Assembly (NCBI GenBank): GCA_020726505.1
Contig: JAHLEZ010000041.1
Location: 310,001-374,000 of the forward strand
DNA from: Leptodontidium sp. MPI-SDFR-AT-0119
Taxonomy: Eukaryota; Ascomycota; Leotiomycetes; Helotiales; Leptodontidiaceae
Length of the DNA stretch: 64,000 nt
Direction of reading: 5' to 3'
Every line of letters starts with the position of its first letter. Positions within the stretch are counted from its first letter, which is position 1. The position numbers and the translations under genes were made by a program. The notes beneath the pieces are model-generated. The model searched no databases. It had not been told where the DNA came from and worked only from the letters and a program-made list of their open reading frames with translations. Of this stretch, positions 11,661 to 22,643 are shown in pieces.

Positions 11661-13675
11661 ATGAAACCCTTAACCAGCATGCGATACATCCCCACGGGGC
11701 CCCAACTCCGGTCCCGACTAACACACCTCTCGTCATGGAAACTGCCCAAGCAGAAATCGACTCTCGCGCCCGAAGATGTCTGGACAAACGAGGATATGGA
11801 TCCCGTCAAGATCGAGAACCAGACCTGGACCATCTGGACGTGGATGGCGTATTGGGCCACTGATACGATTAATCTGGGAACGTGGCAGACTGCTAGCTCG
11901 ATTTTGGCTGTGGGACTTAGTTGGAGAGAGGCGATTCCTGCTGTGAGTCCTTTTCAACATCTTCTGAGGAATTGGTTTCTTTATGGTTGTTATCTTGCTT
12001 GTTTTATTGTTGGGTTGAGTTGGCGAGATGAGAAGCTTCATTTGTTGCAAAGTGGGGGGTTTCTCAATCTCGCTTGGTATAAACCAAAATCAACATTCAC
12101 TTATACTGACTCCCTCGCAGATCGTAGTCGGAACATCCTGTGTAGCAATCCCCATGGTGCTCAATGGAGCCATTGGAGCCAAACTACACATCCCCTTCTC
12201 AGTCGCAATTCGCGCCTCTTTCGGATACTACTTCGCCTACTTCGCTATCGTTTCTCGAGCTGTCCTCGCTATGTTCTGGCTGGGTATTCAGGGAGCTAGC
12301 GGAGCGCAGTGTACAACGATCATGATCGAAGCTATATGGCCGTCGTATGCGAATATCAAGAACACCATCCCGGAGAGTCAGGGTATTACCAGTAAAGGGA
12401 TGATCAGGTACGTTTGATTCCGGCATTGTCATTCTATTTCTGATGGGGTGTGGTGTATCTGACTGTTAATATAGTTACTTTCTCTTCTGGATCATCCAAC
12501 TCCCACTCCTCCTCATCCCACCCACCAAACTCCGCTATCTCTTCATCACCAAACTCATCGCCGCCCCAATAACTGCCCTCGCCACCATGGGGTGGTGCGT
12601 AGCTAAAGCAGGCGGATCAGGCGACATCTTCGCTGCGAAAGCTACCGTGTCAGGCAGTACCAAAGCTTACCTCTTCCTCTCATGCATGTCATCCGTGACC
12701 GGTTCCTGGTCAACACTCGCATGCAACATTCCCGATTTCTCCCGCTACGCTCGCTCCAGCAAGGGACAATACATCCAGCTCCCCGTCCTCCCTATCATCT
12801 TCACTCTCTGCGCTGTCATAGGCATAGTAACCACTTCAGCCACCGGCGTGATCTACGGCGAGCTCATCTGGAACCCATTGGAGATCATCGAGAAATGGCT
12901 CTCGAGCGGCTCAGGCGGTCGCGCAGCCGCCTTCTTCGCCGCGACATCCTGGTACATCGCACAAGTCGGGACGAACATCACCGCGAACTCCATCTCCGCG
13001 GCCAACGATCTCACAGTGCTCTTCCCTAAATGGGTCAACATCGAGCGCGGTTGTGTCATCGCAGCTATTATCGGTGGGTGGGTGATCGTTCCCTGGAAAA
13101 TCCTCTCGTCAGCACAGACATTCCTCGCTTTCATGGGCGGGTACGCCGTCTTCCTGGCTCCTATCGCTGGGATCCTGTGTTCTGATTACTGGCTCGTGAA
13201 GAAACAACATATCGATGTCCCAGCACTTTATGATCCGCGCGGACGGTACAGCTACCGGTATGGCACAAACTGGATCGCAGTCTTCACGATGCTGATTTCC
13301 GTGGGACCTAACCTGCCCGGTCTGGCGCGCAGTATCAATCCAGACCATGTCAAGATCTCGGCTGGGGCGAGGAATCTATTTACGTTTGATTGGCTGTTTG
13401 GCTTCGTGACGAGTATTGTTGTGTATACTACACTGAGCTTGGTATTTCCGCAGAAGAGCAGTCTTGTGGAACGCACGGTCTATGGGCCCGAGAGTGCCGT
13501 TACGGGCGTTAGTGATGTGGAGAGTGTGCGTGCTGGGGATATGAGTGGAGAGGGCCAGCATGGACATCATGGGAAGGATTTTGGGAATGTGGATGCGGTT
13601 GATATTGGAACGGATTGGCATACTCATCAGCATGAGAAGCATATGGCTGAGAAGAGTGCTGTTGAGAAGATGTAA
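11661..13675 (+). CDS. NCS1-family permease (uracil/allantoin/thiamine type)
   Basis: Plasma-membrane symporter of the nucleobase:cation symporter-1 family (relatives of yeast Fur4, Dal4 and Thi7); the substrate cannot be told from sequence alone. Exons 11661-11942, 12121-12407 and 12475-13675 with introns of 178 and 67 bp give 589 residues, within the usual range. Family blocks are visible: W-T-N-E-D-M-D-P-V near the N-terminus, N-L-G-T-W-Q-T-A-S-S in helix 1, G-A-K-L-H-I-P-F-S-V, I-P-D-F-S-R-Y-A-R-S, T-N-I-T-A-N-S-I-S-A-A-N-D-L in the substrate-site region, and C-S-D-Y-W-L-V before a cytoplasmic His-rich tail. The upstream frame is open but low-complexity, so the ATG of M-K-P-L-T-S-M-R-Y is chosen. 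It stands alone, with no pathway neighbours. Confidence 0.9.
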
Positions 13676-14991
13676 AATTTCAGCTTGGCTTGGTTCGAGA
13701 CCTTTGCGCGTTTCCTTGGAGGCGAGAAGGGTTGAAAAGAAATAGATCTGATCTAGAGGATGTGGAAGGAGAGTGTAGTGTTCTGGCGATACCCATTCGT
13801 TTCCTGGCTTTTGGTAGCTAGTGCAGGGTGATGAGTTCAATGATTCACGATATATATTTCCAGCACCGAATCCCTCTTTGCTTAACTTCCCTTTACTTTC
13901 TTCCACCAATCCATTCTAGGGTGAGTGAATCGGGGCTTTCGGAATATTGAAGTGTTTGGGGGATGCAAACAGACTGCGGGACATGTTCTGTGCGCTATCA
14001 TGACACAGCTTTCGAACCCTTGAAAGAGCCAGAAGTGAAGATTAAATCCAGTTGACGTTTTTTTCCACTGCTGCAAGAGTATGGCTTAGATTTTTGATTT
14101 GATCTAAATCAAAATATTTAGGTATTAGAGAGGAAGCGGGGTAGATGAGCTCGCTTATCTCAGGGGCAGTTTTTGGTATTCAAAATGAGGGGCCTTGAAA
14201 AGTTGCTTTGTTTAGCTCCATAACTTCTATATCCTATTTTTAGCTAATATTAGCAGTTTTGAGGCAACCTCAAGGGTAGAGATCAGTATATAGTCCTTGC
14301 AAATACTCAGCTCGGCACTTTTTGAAGCACTCTGAATCTTTCACGGTCTGTTATCAACAAGTATGCTCAAAACAAAAAAGTATTTGAAAAGAATCGGAAT
14401 TATACTCTGTTGATGAAGTGGAGCGGCATCCCCCGCGACCCCCATAATTTATATGAGTCTTAGGTATTGCATATGAGCGGGCATGGTCCGCAGGCGGGGC
14501 TCAGGTCACTTACTAACAAATCGACCGCTCATTTGATCTCTGGCAGAAACTCCTCTCAATTGAATCGGAGCGGGCAAGCCTTTTACGTGAGGAAGTATGG
14601 AAACGTAAAGATATTCTTCTATCGAGTCCTACCTCAGGCTGTTGGGGGCCCTTCGTATTCGCAACCTGTCAGCATCGAGTGACACCGCGTGTTGTTGTGC
14701 AGAACGGTTGGTACTCCGGGTCATCGCATCTGACATCTCACCCCGACTTGTATTGTTCGCAACGAGTGCAAGGTCACCGGACACTTGCAGTCGGATATGA
14801 AGGCTTCCTGTGGACCCGAAATATTTGTCTCGGAAGGCTGCCATCGATCTCAAGACTTTATCTGGATCGAAAGAAAACCCTTCCTTAGAACATAAAGACA
14901 CCCATGGGTTGAGGGCCTAAACTTCTATAGCAAGCAAATCTTGACACCTACCTGGAGGTTTCAAATCCGTTCCTCTTCCGCTCTCAAAGCA
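13676..14991. other. Intergenic
   Basis: About 1.3 kb, moderately AT-rich around 14080-14330. No gene is supported, and the short open frames carry no recognisable domain. Confidence 0.55.
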
Positions 14992-16837
14992 ATGGCAGTC
15001 TTCTCAGTTATCGGCATCGGCACGTTCCTTCTGACACCAATTCTCGCCATAGTCACACTATTATCCCTTCGCGCGATATACAACCTTCATTTTCACCGGC
15101 TCTCCTCCCAGTTTCCTGGACCATGGTATACAGCGGTATCTTCCCTTCCACTAGCAATAATCTCGTATCGAAGGCGAGAGCCGGAATGGATTCAAAACCC
15201 CGCATACAAATATGGAAGTAAGTTCCTCTCAACGACCTGCCTTCCAACCAACGTCACTGATTCAGAAAAGCTGATTGCCCTATCCGCATTGCACCTAAAC
15301 TTCTGGTTCTCCTGCGTCCAGAAGACTTGCGGGAAATATATGCTGACCCCAAGTGCAACACCAAATCTGAATTCTATAACATTGGTGTTCTGGGTCCCAA
15401 ACAGCTTTTCAGTACCATGCCTGCAGACGAACATCGAGAGTCACGAGCTGCACTTGGAGGGAAACCAGCATGTTCTCTCGAAGTATGTGAGATGACGAAC
15501 TTGAACTTTCGAATGACAGCGCACTAGTGGACAATCGGATCACTAAAGAACACCTGGGAAGTCAGGATCGATCAGTTGATTGCACTTTTCATAAATAAGA
15601 TGAGCGAGCGAGCAGGGAACAAGATGATTGTGGACTTAGGGGACAAAATGGGGCAAGTCTTTCTGTGACTCTGTCGTCCCGAAGAGTCGATGATCTGACT
15701 CCTGATAGGGAATTTGCATCTGATTTCCTCACCATCGCTGCTTTCACTGATGCGTGGGGCTTTGTCCAAAATGATCGAGATGAGCGTGGAATTCTCGCGA
15801 ATTGGCTCGAGGGGCTTGATATGATTGGATTCATGGGCCGATCCGAGTTTGTTCGAGAGTATATTCTCAAAAACCCTCTCTTCTCTAGACTTCTGCCTAA
15901 AATGTCTGATGAGAGTGGCATGGGGTATCTGATGTCCAAAGCGCAAGAGCAGTTAAATCTACGGGAAAGCCAACTGAAGACAGACACGAAAGAAGTGCCG
16001 AAGGACTTTCTGCAACAGTGAGTATTTAATTTGCATGTCGGATGGCATATACTGATATCGGATAGCTGCATCGACGCTCGTCTTAACGGATCACCCTTGA
16101 CACAAGAGCAAAAGTTCGCTCATGTTGTATTGCTCATCGGAGCTGGTGCACTCACTACCGGTACAGCACTTAGCTCTACCCTCCGGTTCCTCGCCATGAA
16201 TCCCGGCAAGCTCCTCAAAGTCCAAACGGAAATCGACGAAGCAAATCTTGCAGGCGAACTATCCAATCCTGTCCAATACGATGAAGTGCGAGAGCATTTA
16301 TACTACTTCTTGCTTGTCTCAACGAATCCTTGCGTTTGAACCCACCTGCCACAAATATATACCCGCGAGTCGTTGGAGAAGGAGGGAAGTATGTGCGAGA
16401 TCATTTCATCTCAGCGAAGGCGGAAGTTACCAGCTATTCCTTCGTCATTCAACGCGATCCGAAACTTTACACCCCAGATCCTGATGTATTCAGGCCTGAG
16501 CGATGGTTGGAGAGTGCTGAGAAAGCTGCTGAGATGGAGGCTGGGAGTTTGTTTTCGGTAAAGGGGCTCGCAATTGTTTGGGAAAGTCGGTTGCGGTGTT
16601 TGAGTTGAATAAGCTGCTTCCTGAGGTGAGTTTTTTTTTGGGGGGGGGGGGGGGGGGGGGGGGGTTATTATAGATTTGGGTTTGAGGGTAATTAACAATC
16701 TGCAGATGTTGAGACGGTTTGACTTTGAGGTCGTCGACGAGGGCCAGTTTATCGTGTCAGGTGGGATTGCTTACAACAAGGGCTTCAAAATGAATCTGCA
16801 TGCAAGGCAACGAAAAGAAAATCGATTATTCGAATAG
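14992..16837 (+). pseudogene. Cytochrome P450, two one-base frameshifts
   Basis: Microsomal P450 of the fungal monooxygenase type. Best model: exons 14992-15217, 15271-15482, 15528-15664, 15709-16017, 16066-16625 and 16706-16837. An N-terminal membrane helix leads to F-P-G-P-W-Y-T-A-V. Later come the I-helix region (G-A-G-A-L-T-T-G-T-A), E-S-L-R-L-N-P-P (ExxR), F-R-P-E-R-W, and the heme loop F-G-K-G-A-R-N-C-L-G. The frame is lost twice: near 16301-16311, just before the ExxR helix (11 bases where 12 are expected), and near 16549-16555, in a T run just before the heme loop. Exon lengths total 1576, two short of 526 codons, matching two single-base deletions. The exon 2/3 junction is less certain. 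Either a recent pseudogene or two sequencing errors at homopolymers. Confidence 0.82.
16640..16664 (+). repeat. Poly-G run (about 25 G) after T9
   Basis: Lies inside the last intron of the P450, directly after the GTGAG donor. Runs this long are unstable and error-prone in sequencing, so the exact count is unsure. Confidence 0.85.
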
Positions 16838-17032
16838 TCAAATCCTATAGCAGTAGGAAGGACTGCGTATGACATCGTCTTCAGAAGGCAACATTACTTT
16901 CTCTTCTTGGGCTGGATGTATCGAGTTGGTGTTTGGGCTCTATTGTTTGGCTTGAATTGAACATATGATAGTGTTTCGGAATTCAGTTAGCAATCCTCAG
17001 ATTTTGGACATGATATCTGTGAAGTTCGTGGT

Positions 17033-20000
17033 TCAGCTAGCTCTGATAGGCTCTTCCACCAAACCTCGACGGAAAAGAGTCGTTGGAGCTGAAAGAGACA
17101 GATCTCCAAGGATCCTTTCTACCTCGTCCTCCCTCCTTAGTCTTGGCTCGAGATAAGGTACTTGATTCGCCTGCAGCTCGTCACTCATATCATTTCCAAG
17201 ATCGAAGTGTCCCGCCGAGAACGGGGTGTGAGCATAATCCCTCGCTGGAACACCGTTGTACATGACCCCACTGTGTGCAACGTCGAGGATCTCGTCAACC
17301 TCTTCGATTACATCTCTCAACTCGGAAACGACATATTTCGTACTCATGCTCTTCGTAGGAGCTTTGATTCTTGTACTCCTAGCCGCTTTCATGATCTTGA
17401 TCAACTCTTTGTCCTTGGACTGTTCGGCTATCATGTCTGCGGTTCGTCCATCGTAGTCCATTGCCATGCGATCTGCACCGGCTGCTATGAGATAGCTTAC
17501 AGCAGGTTCGCTCTCCAGCTTGAGCGCTGCGAAGAGCAGTTCTTCCAGATTCATTCTGCTTCCGTCAATTGTGGCGCCTTCTTCGATAAGTGCTGTCGCT
17601 ATGGCGAAGCTTTGGTTCTTGGAGGCAATCAAGAGGGGCGTGAGTCCAAAGTCATCAACTGTGTCGAGTCTAGCATCGCAGTCGAGGAGGAGCTTGGTCG
17701 CTTCGAGATTCCCATGGATAGCTGCAAAGTGGAGTGGTGTTTGGCCATATCGATTAACTTCATCGAGAGCCACATTTCCATCTTGGATTAGACTCTTCAT
17801 AATCTTCATCTGGACGTTATTTTCCTCGTCCCTTTCATTTCCGCGTAGAATACAGTGCAAGGCGGTACGTTTAGTACGGGGTTCTTTGATGTTCAACGAC
17901 AGCGGGTCCGACGAAACGAGTTGTGTTATTGCATCGACTTGTCTCCTGATCGCCAGAGACCACACGGGGAAATCCAATATATTCGACTCCGCTTCTCCGT
18001 CAACTTTGCAGATGTCCGCCAGGTCAGCATTCCCGTATTGTGAAGCAACCACCGCAGGGATGCGTCCGAAAGTGTCCTTAGCATCTCGATCCGCCCCGAA
18101 TTCAAGCAGTAGCTCAGCAACATCGGCTTGACCACAACGACAGGCGTCATGCAAAGGCGTCATACCCAAGTCATCTCGGGGGTCAACTGGATGCTTTTTT
18201 GCGTGTAGTACCTCGATGGCTTCCAATTTTCCTGCTTCGGCAGCCCAATGCATCAAGCTGCGTCCATCCTTGTCAGTAGAAGTCAAGTCAATATGCGAGG
18301 TGGAATTCTTAACGAAGGCCTGAAAAATATCATCGTTATGAGCCTGCAATGACCTGAAGATAGGTATTGTGCCATGGATGTCAGGCTTGCCTGGATTCGC
18401 TCCTCTACGAAGTAGAAGATCCACAACCTCGTGATTGGGACTCGATCTGGCAGCAAGCATTAGAGCAGTTCGGTGCCCACCATACTCAACCAAGTCTAGG
18501 TCGATAGATGGGAACTGCAGAAGTCTAGCGACAACATCTACCATTCCATAGCATGCAGAAAGGCAGAGGGCCGTGCTTCCTTCGATGTCCGCTAGATTGA
18601 CATCCAGATTTGCCCGGTTGAGTATGTCAAGTGCAATGGGAGTTTGTTTGTATGCGATGCTAGCCAGAAGAGCAGTCCGTTGAAGCATTTTGGGGTTCCG
18701 AATGTCAAGGTTAACATTGTTGCCGCCCCTACTGAAATTGAGAAGAAGCTTCACAATTTGTTCACTCTCGATATCTTCCTTGCTTTTGATACCCTTCTTC
18801 AAGTTCTTCGTTTGATTGTTGAGATTGCGACTTGTTGAGTCCTTCCGAAGCCGAAGAATTGCTTCGAAAAGTGGCGTCCTGCCCTTGCGGCTTTGTTTAT
18901 TGACATCGGCGCCCAGCTCCAGGAATTGACGGACTGTCTCAACATTACCCCGCCTGCATGCGTACATGAGCGGTGTTTGTTGGTGTGTGGTCTCTTCCAC
19001 GTCAATTTCGGTGGTCTTGTATCCCAAAGCTGGGATCAAGTGCTCAAGGTCAAACCAGCCACAGATGTGAAGAGGATGAATCGACCTCCGGACGTCCCAT
19101 TTGTCTTTGTGCCTTGTGTTGGCAGCCCAAGCAGCTTGGATATACGCGTCCACTCGAGAGGGATTCTTCATATATGCTACTGCCTTTTCCATGACTTCTG
19201 CGGAGTCTGGGCCCACATCTCGAACGTGATCGCCCCAAAACTGAACAGCATAAGATATGAAGGGCAAAGCTTTCTCTTTGACTTTGAAGTCCTCTTCGGA
19301 AGCGTATGGTTTAGCGAATACCTCAAAGTTCAAGAAGGTCAGGCATTTGTTGGCAAGGTCGACTTGCCCTTTTTCAAACCACGAGTGCCAGTTCTTGTCA
19401 AAGTATTCTCGTCGTGTCAAATGGTCGAATCGCACAACAATATCCACATCCTTATCCATAGTTTCCAGTCGATCAATCCCAATGTGTCCTTTCGTAGCAC
19501 TTAGGATATCAGCTTCGTGAGTGATATTGTCGGAATCATGCTCAAGATCGCCGTTGTTTGTCGCCAGAGCCTGCTGCAATTCTAAGAGCGTCAAATTCCG
19601 CCTCGCGTGATAAACTAGGGAGAAGACCCGTCTAGCAAGATCTCCCCTCTGCTGCTTCATAATCCATGCCATGTCTTCATCGTAGAGTGGGAAAAGATCG
19701 GCTGATCCCTGGGTTTTTAACATTAGTTTGATGTCTCGCAAAGTTTCCTTCTTCTTAAACGACTTGACATATTCCCTGGCAAGAAGGAATCTCCCTTCTG
19801 ATTTTTCAATGACGAATTCCAGGACTTGGTCCAGTAGATCTGGGGATAGAGCACATTGTCGACCAAGTTCATTCCGACCAACATTTCGACCCAGATTTGT
19901 CTTGGACAACATCTTAGGCATATCAGCTCTGATTGATTCACTGACATATCTCTCTATGTCGCTTTTCGGGGTCGAAATTTCAATCTCGTACTCGTCTGGC

Positions 20001-21816
20001 GCAGTATCTTTCAGTTTATCATGAGTCGACCCATGTGGGCAGCGACTTCCTCCATCGAAGCAGCCAACACAAATTATAAAACAGTCGAAGCCCCGTTCGT
20101 CACACACATCACACTCCTCACAGTCTATACATTCGAAGTACCTGAGAAATAGGATCAGCAAATGGTATTATGAACGAGAATCCAAAAGAAGCAGATGTGT
20201 CATGGTATCTCGGCTCCGGATTCTCTCTAAGAGAAAACGTAAACAAGCTACATACCTGACACATACTGACCGGCATATGTTACAAAATTTGCACATCAAC
20301 GCATCGGCTTTGTCGATTCGTGACATCGTAAGGACGCTCAACTTTTGCTGATGGATATCTTGAAGACCCTCCTCGATAAAACATCTAGGCTCATCGGAGG
20401 CTTCATCCAAGGCATCTACGATAACATAGACTCGGGAGTATAATTCTATCTCCGCCTTAATCTTCATTAGCCCAAATTAAAATTAGCAGTGGAGAAAGCC
20501 TGCAAATGACTGAAAGTTGCAGAATATTACTTCTCTATTTTCTCAGAACTTACTTTCAGCAGAGCTCGGGTTTGGTTGTCATCTGGGGCAGTGTTCGTTC
20601 TCGCTGCTTTGTCAAATGCTTTTCGAATAGCGGGGCTCAGGCCAGATCTGGGGAGAAAACAATATATAAGTGAGGGGCGAACTGGAAGAGTCTCTCCACA
20701 TACTCTTTGAACTGTATCAACTGCTTCAGTAGACTCCCCTGAATAGCTTGGAGCGTCTGCCTCAGAGTTTCGGCCTTTTCAAGAAATACGCAAAGAACAG
20801 GAGTCTCCGGCGAATTCCGCATAAGCTCGTTTATAACGACAGAAGATAAGACTGTCTGCCTCGGACATTAGTCAAATGAGAAAAAGTCGAAGAGTCGATG
20901 AAAACCCACCTTTCCAGCCCCAGGTTCTCCAAGGCCCTTCAAGACCTTGATTCTGCCCTCCTTCCAATACTTGAATTCATCACATTCTAGAAACCATCGT
21001 CCGACGGAGCTTCCCTGGAATGAACTGACGTTCCTGAGGATAGCTTGTTGCCGCGATTGAAATTCTAGCGGGGAGAGCCACCTCTCGACATCTTTTCTGT
21101 ATGCTTTCTCTTTCTCTGCCTCCGACACTTTGTTGCTCATTTCCAAATTCTTCACCGTCTCAGCTATCATCATAATAGAAATATCCCCTTCATCTCTTTT
21201 CCTTCGATCCTGTTCCATGGATTCTCTCATCCTATCAAGTTTCTCTGCCGTTGCTTTGGTGGTTAACTGGATCTTGCTCGAAACTTCGGTTTGACCCCAA
21301 CCTAAAACAAGAAGTATGCTTGTACAATGCTGGTTAATGTCGCGGAATAATGGGTCTAGCTTCTTCTTATTCCAATGCCATTTGAACTTTTCCATGGGTT
21401 CGCCACTGGATTGCAGGAGAATTTCCATCCTTCCAACAGCCACCATGAGTCCTAGAGAAAGAATCTCAAGTCAGTGATTCTCTTTTAGGACTAGAAATGC
21501 CAAAAGTGACGTCGGAAATGAGAGGGATGGGAAAGTAAATATGAAAGAGCAGGAAGCAGATGAGAGATTACCTACCACATGCCGGAGATTTTGGATTGCT
21601 CGGATCCAGCTCCTTGACCCAGTTACCATTTGGGTCATTTTCCTTAATCTTTTCAATCGCCGTTGAGACAGCGTCGAGACAACTGAGCTGCTGCAAGACA
21701 TCCCACCGTTGCTCGTCCGCCTTGTAAACATTTTCGGCAAAAGCGAAGAGCTTCTTGGACGCTTCGGCGAGAGAAGTGATGCTCGCAAGGAGTCCAATGA
21801 CTTCGATTCCCGACAT
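17033..21816 (-). CDS. NLR-like STAND protein: N-terminal helical domain, NACHT, Cys-rich finger, ankyrin repeats
   Basis: Fungal NLR-type signalling ATPase, a class linked to heterokaryon incompatibility and non-self response. Exons 21816-21576, 21451-20910, 20855-20704, 20647-20554, about 20455 (or 20461)-20256 and 20141-17033 give about 1445 residues. Residues 1-80 (M-S-G-I-E-V-I-G-L-L-A-S-I) resemble the helical N-terminal domain of fungal STAND proteins. The P-loop is G-E-P-G-A-G-K-T (split by an intron); Walker B is V-Y-V-I-V-D-A-L-D-E-A. Directly after NACHT lies C-K-F-C-N-I-C, then C-I-D-C-E-E-C-D-V-C and C-V-G-C...C-P-H, a ZZ-like zinc finger spanning the last intron. A winged-helix-like linker and about 14 ankyrin units follow. 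No stop or frameshift is seen. Divergent from the S41 peptidase. Confidence 0.9.
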
Positions 21817-22643
21817 TATTACGACTTATTGGCTGCAGTGTGTGACGAATACTGAGGTCGTGAACTTAAGCACCGAGCCTGGGTAAGGATCGAAACATCA
21901 TGGATATTAACTTGCATCAAGTTGCAAAAGCTCGACGTGTCCGACCGCCAAGCCACTGGGAATATTTTGCTGAGTCAGATGAACAAGACAAACGGATGCG
22001 GTGCTGTGCCGCAAGCCAGAGTATTTGTAATTTTGTAGCCGCCGGGTAGGCATCCTACTCCTCTTGATTGGCTTGAATTAATGACATGGACTTCTAAGCC
22101 CCAGCCCCCGAGAATGCTACGGCGAGTTGCAGATGCTGGTGCATGAAGATCCCCATCGATAAATTTAAATCGTGATATCCACCTATCACAGATGTCAGCT
22201 CGGGAATGCCATTCACGCCAAATCAACCTTAACTCAGCCCCCCGTGATCTTAAGCCGCAGAGAAGCTTCGGACATTAAACGCTTTGGGTCTTTGACCGAG
22301 AATTCTTCCTATCAGAGAAGTTGGCTGATGATGATATACTCAATAGTTGGGCCTTTGGCCCCCTTTGGCCCCCAAACCATCCCATTTCATCCCATTATTT
22401 CCTCTCAGCCCTCAAAACGCCGCAAGCGGCACCAAATTCAAGCATGGGCTCTTAGCCACGGCTCACCTGGTGCAAAACACTTTTTGATCCTTCCCCATGC
22501 CGTCTAAGAGTTCAAACGGGTGGGCGATCCTGTGAGATTCAAGTACACCACATCCCGCAGCCGCTTGCAGTCTTCACTCTCGACGTTCTCTTTCGTTTTT
22601 GAATGTCATCGAAATCGATCGTTACTTTGCCAGATTTCCAATC
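21817..22643. other. Divergent promoter region between the NLR-like gene and the S41 peptidase gene
   Basis: About 0.8 kb between the two start codons. A GGCCCCCTTTGGCCCCC direct repeat lies near 22355-22373. No coding sequence is supported. Confidence 0.55.

Noticed and set aside
15651..15710. Apparent third frameshift (stop at 15666) in the P450
   Set aside because: A 44-bp GT-AG intron (15665-15708) with a CTGAC branch-like site joins the two frames; only the two later breaks cannot be spliced out.
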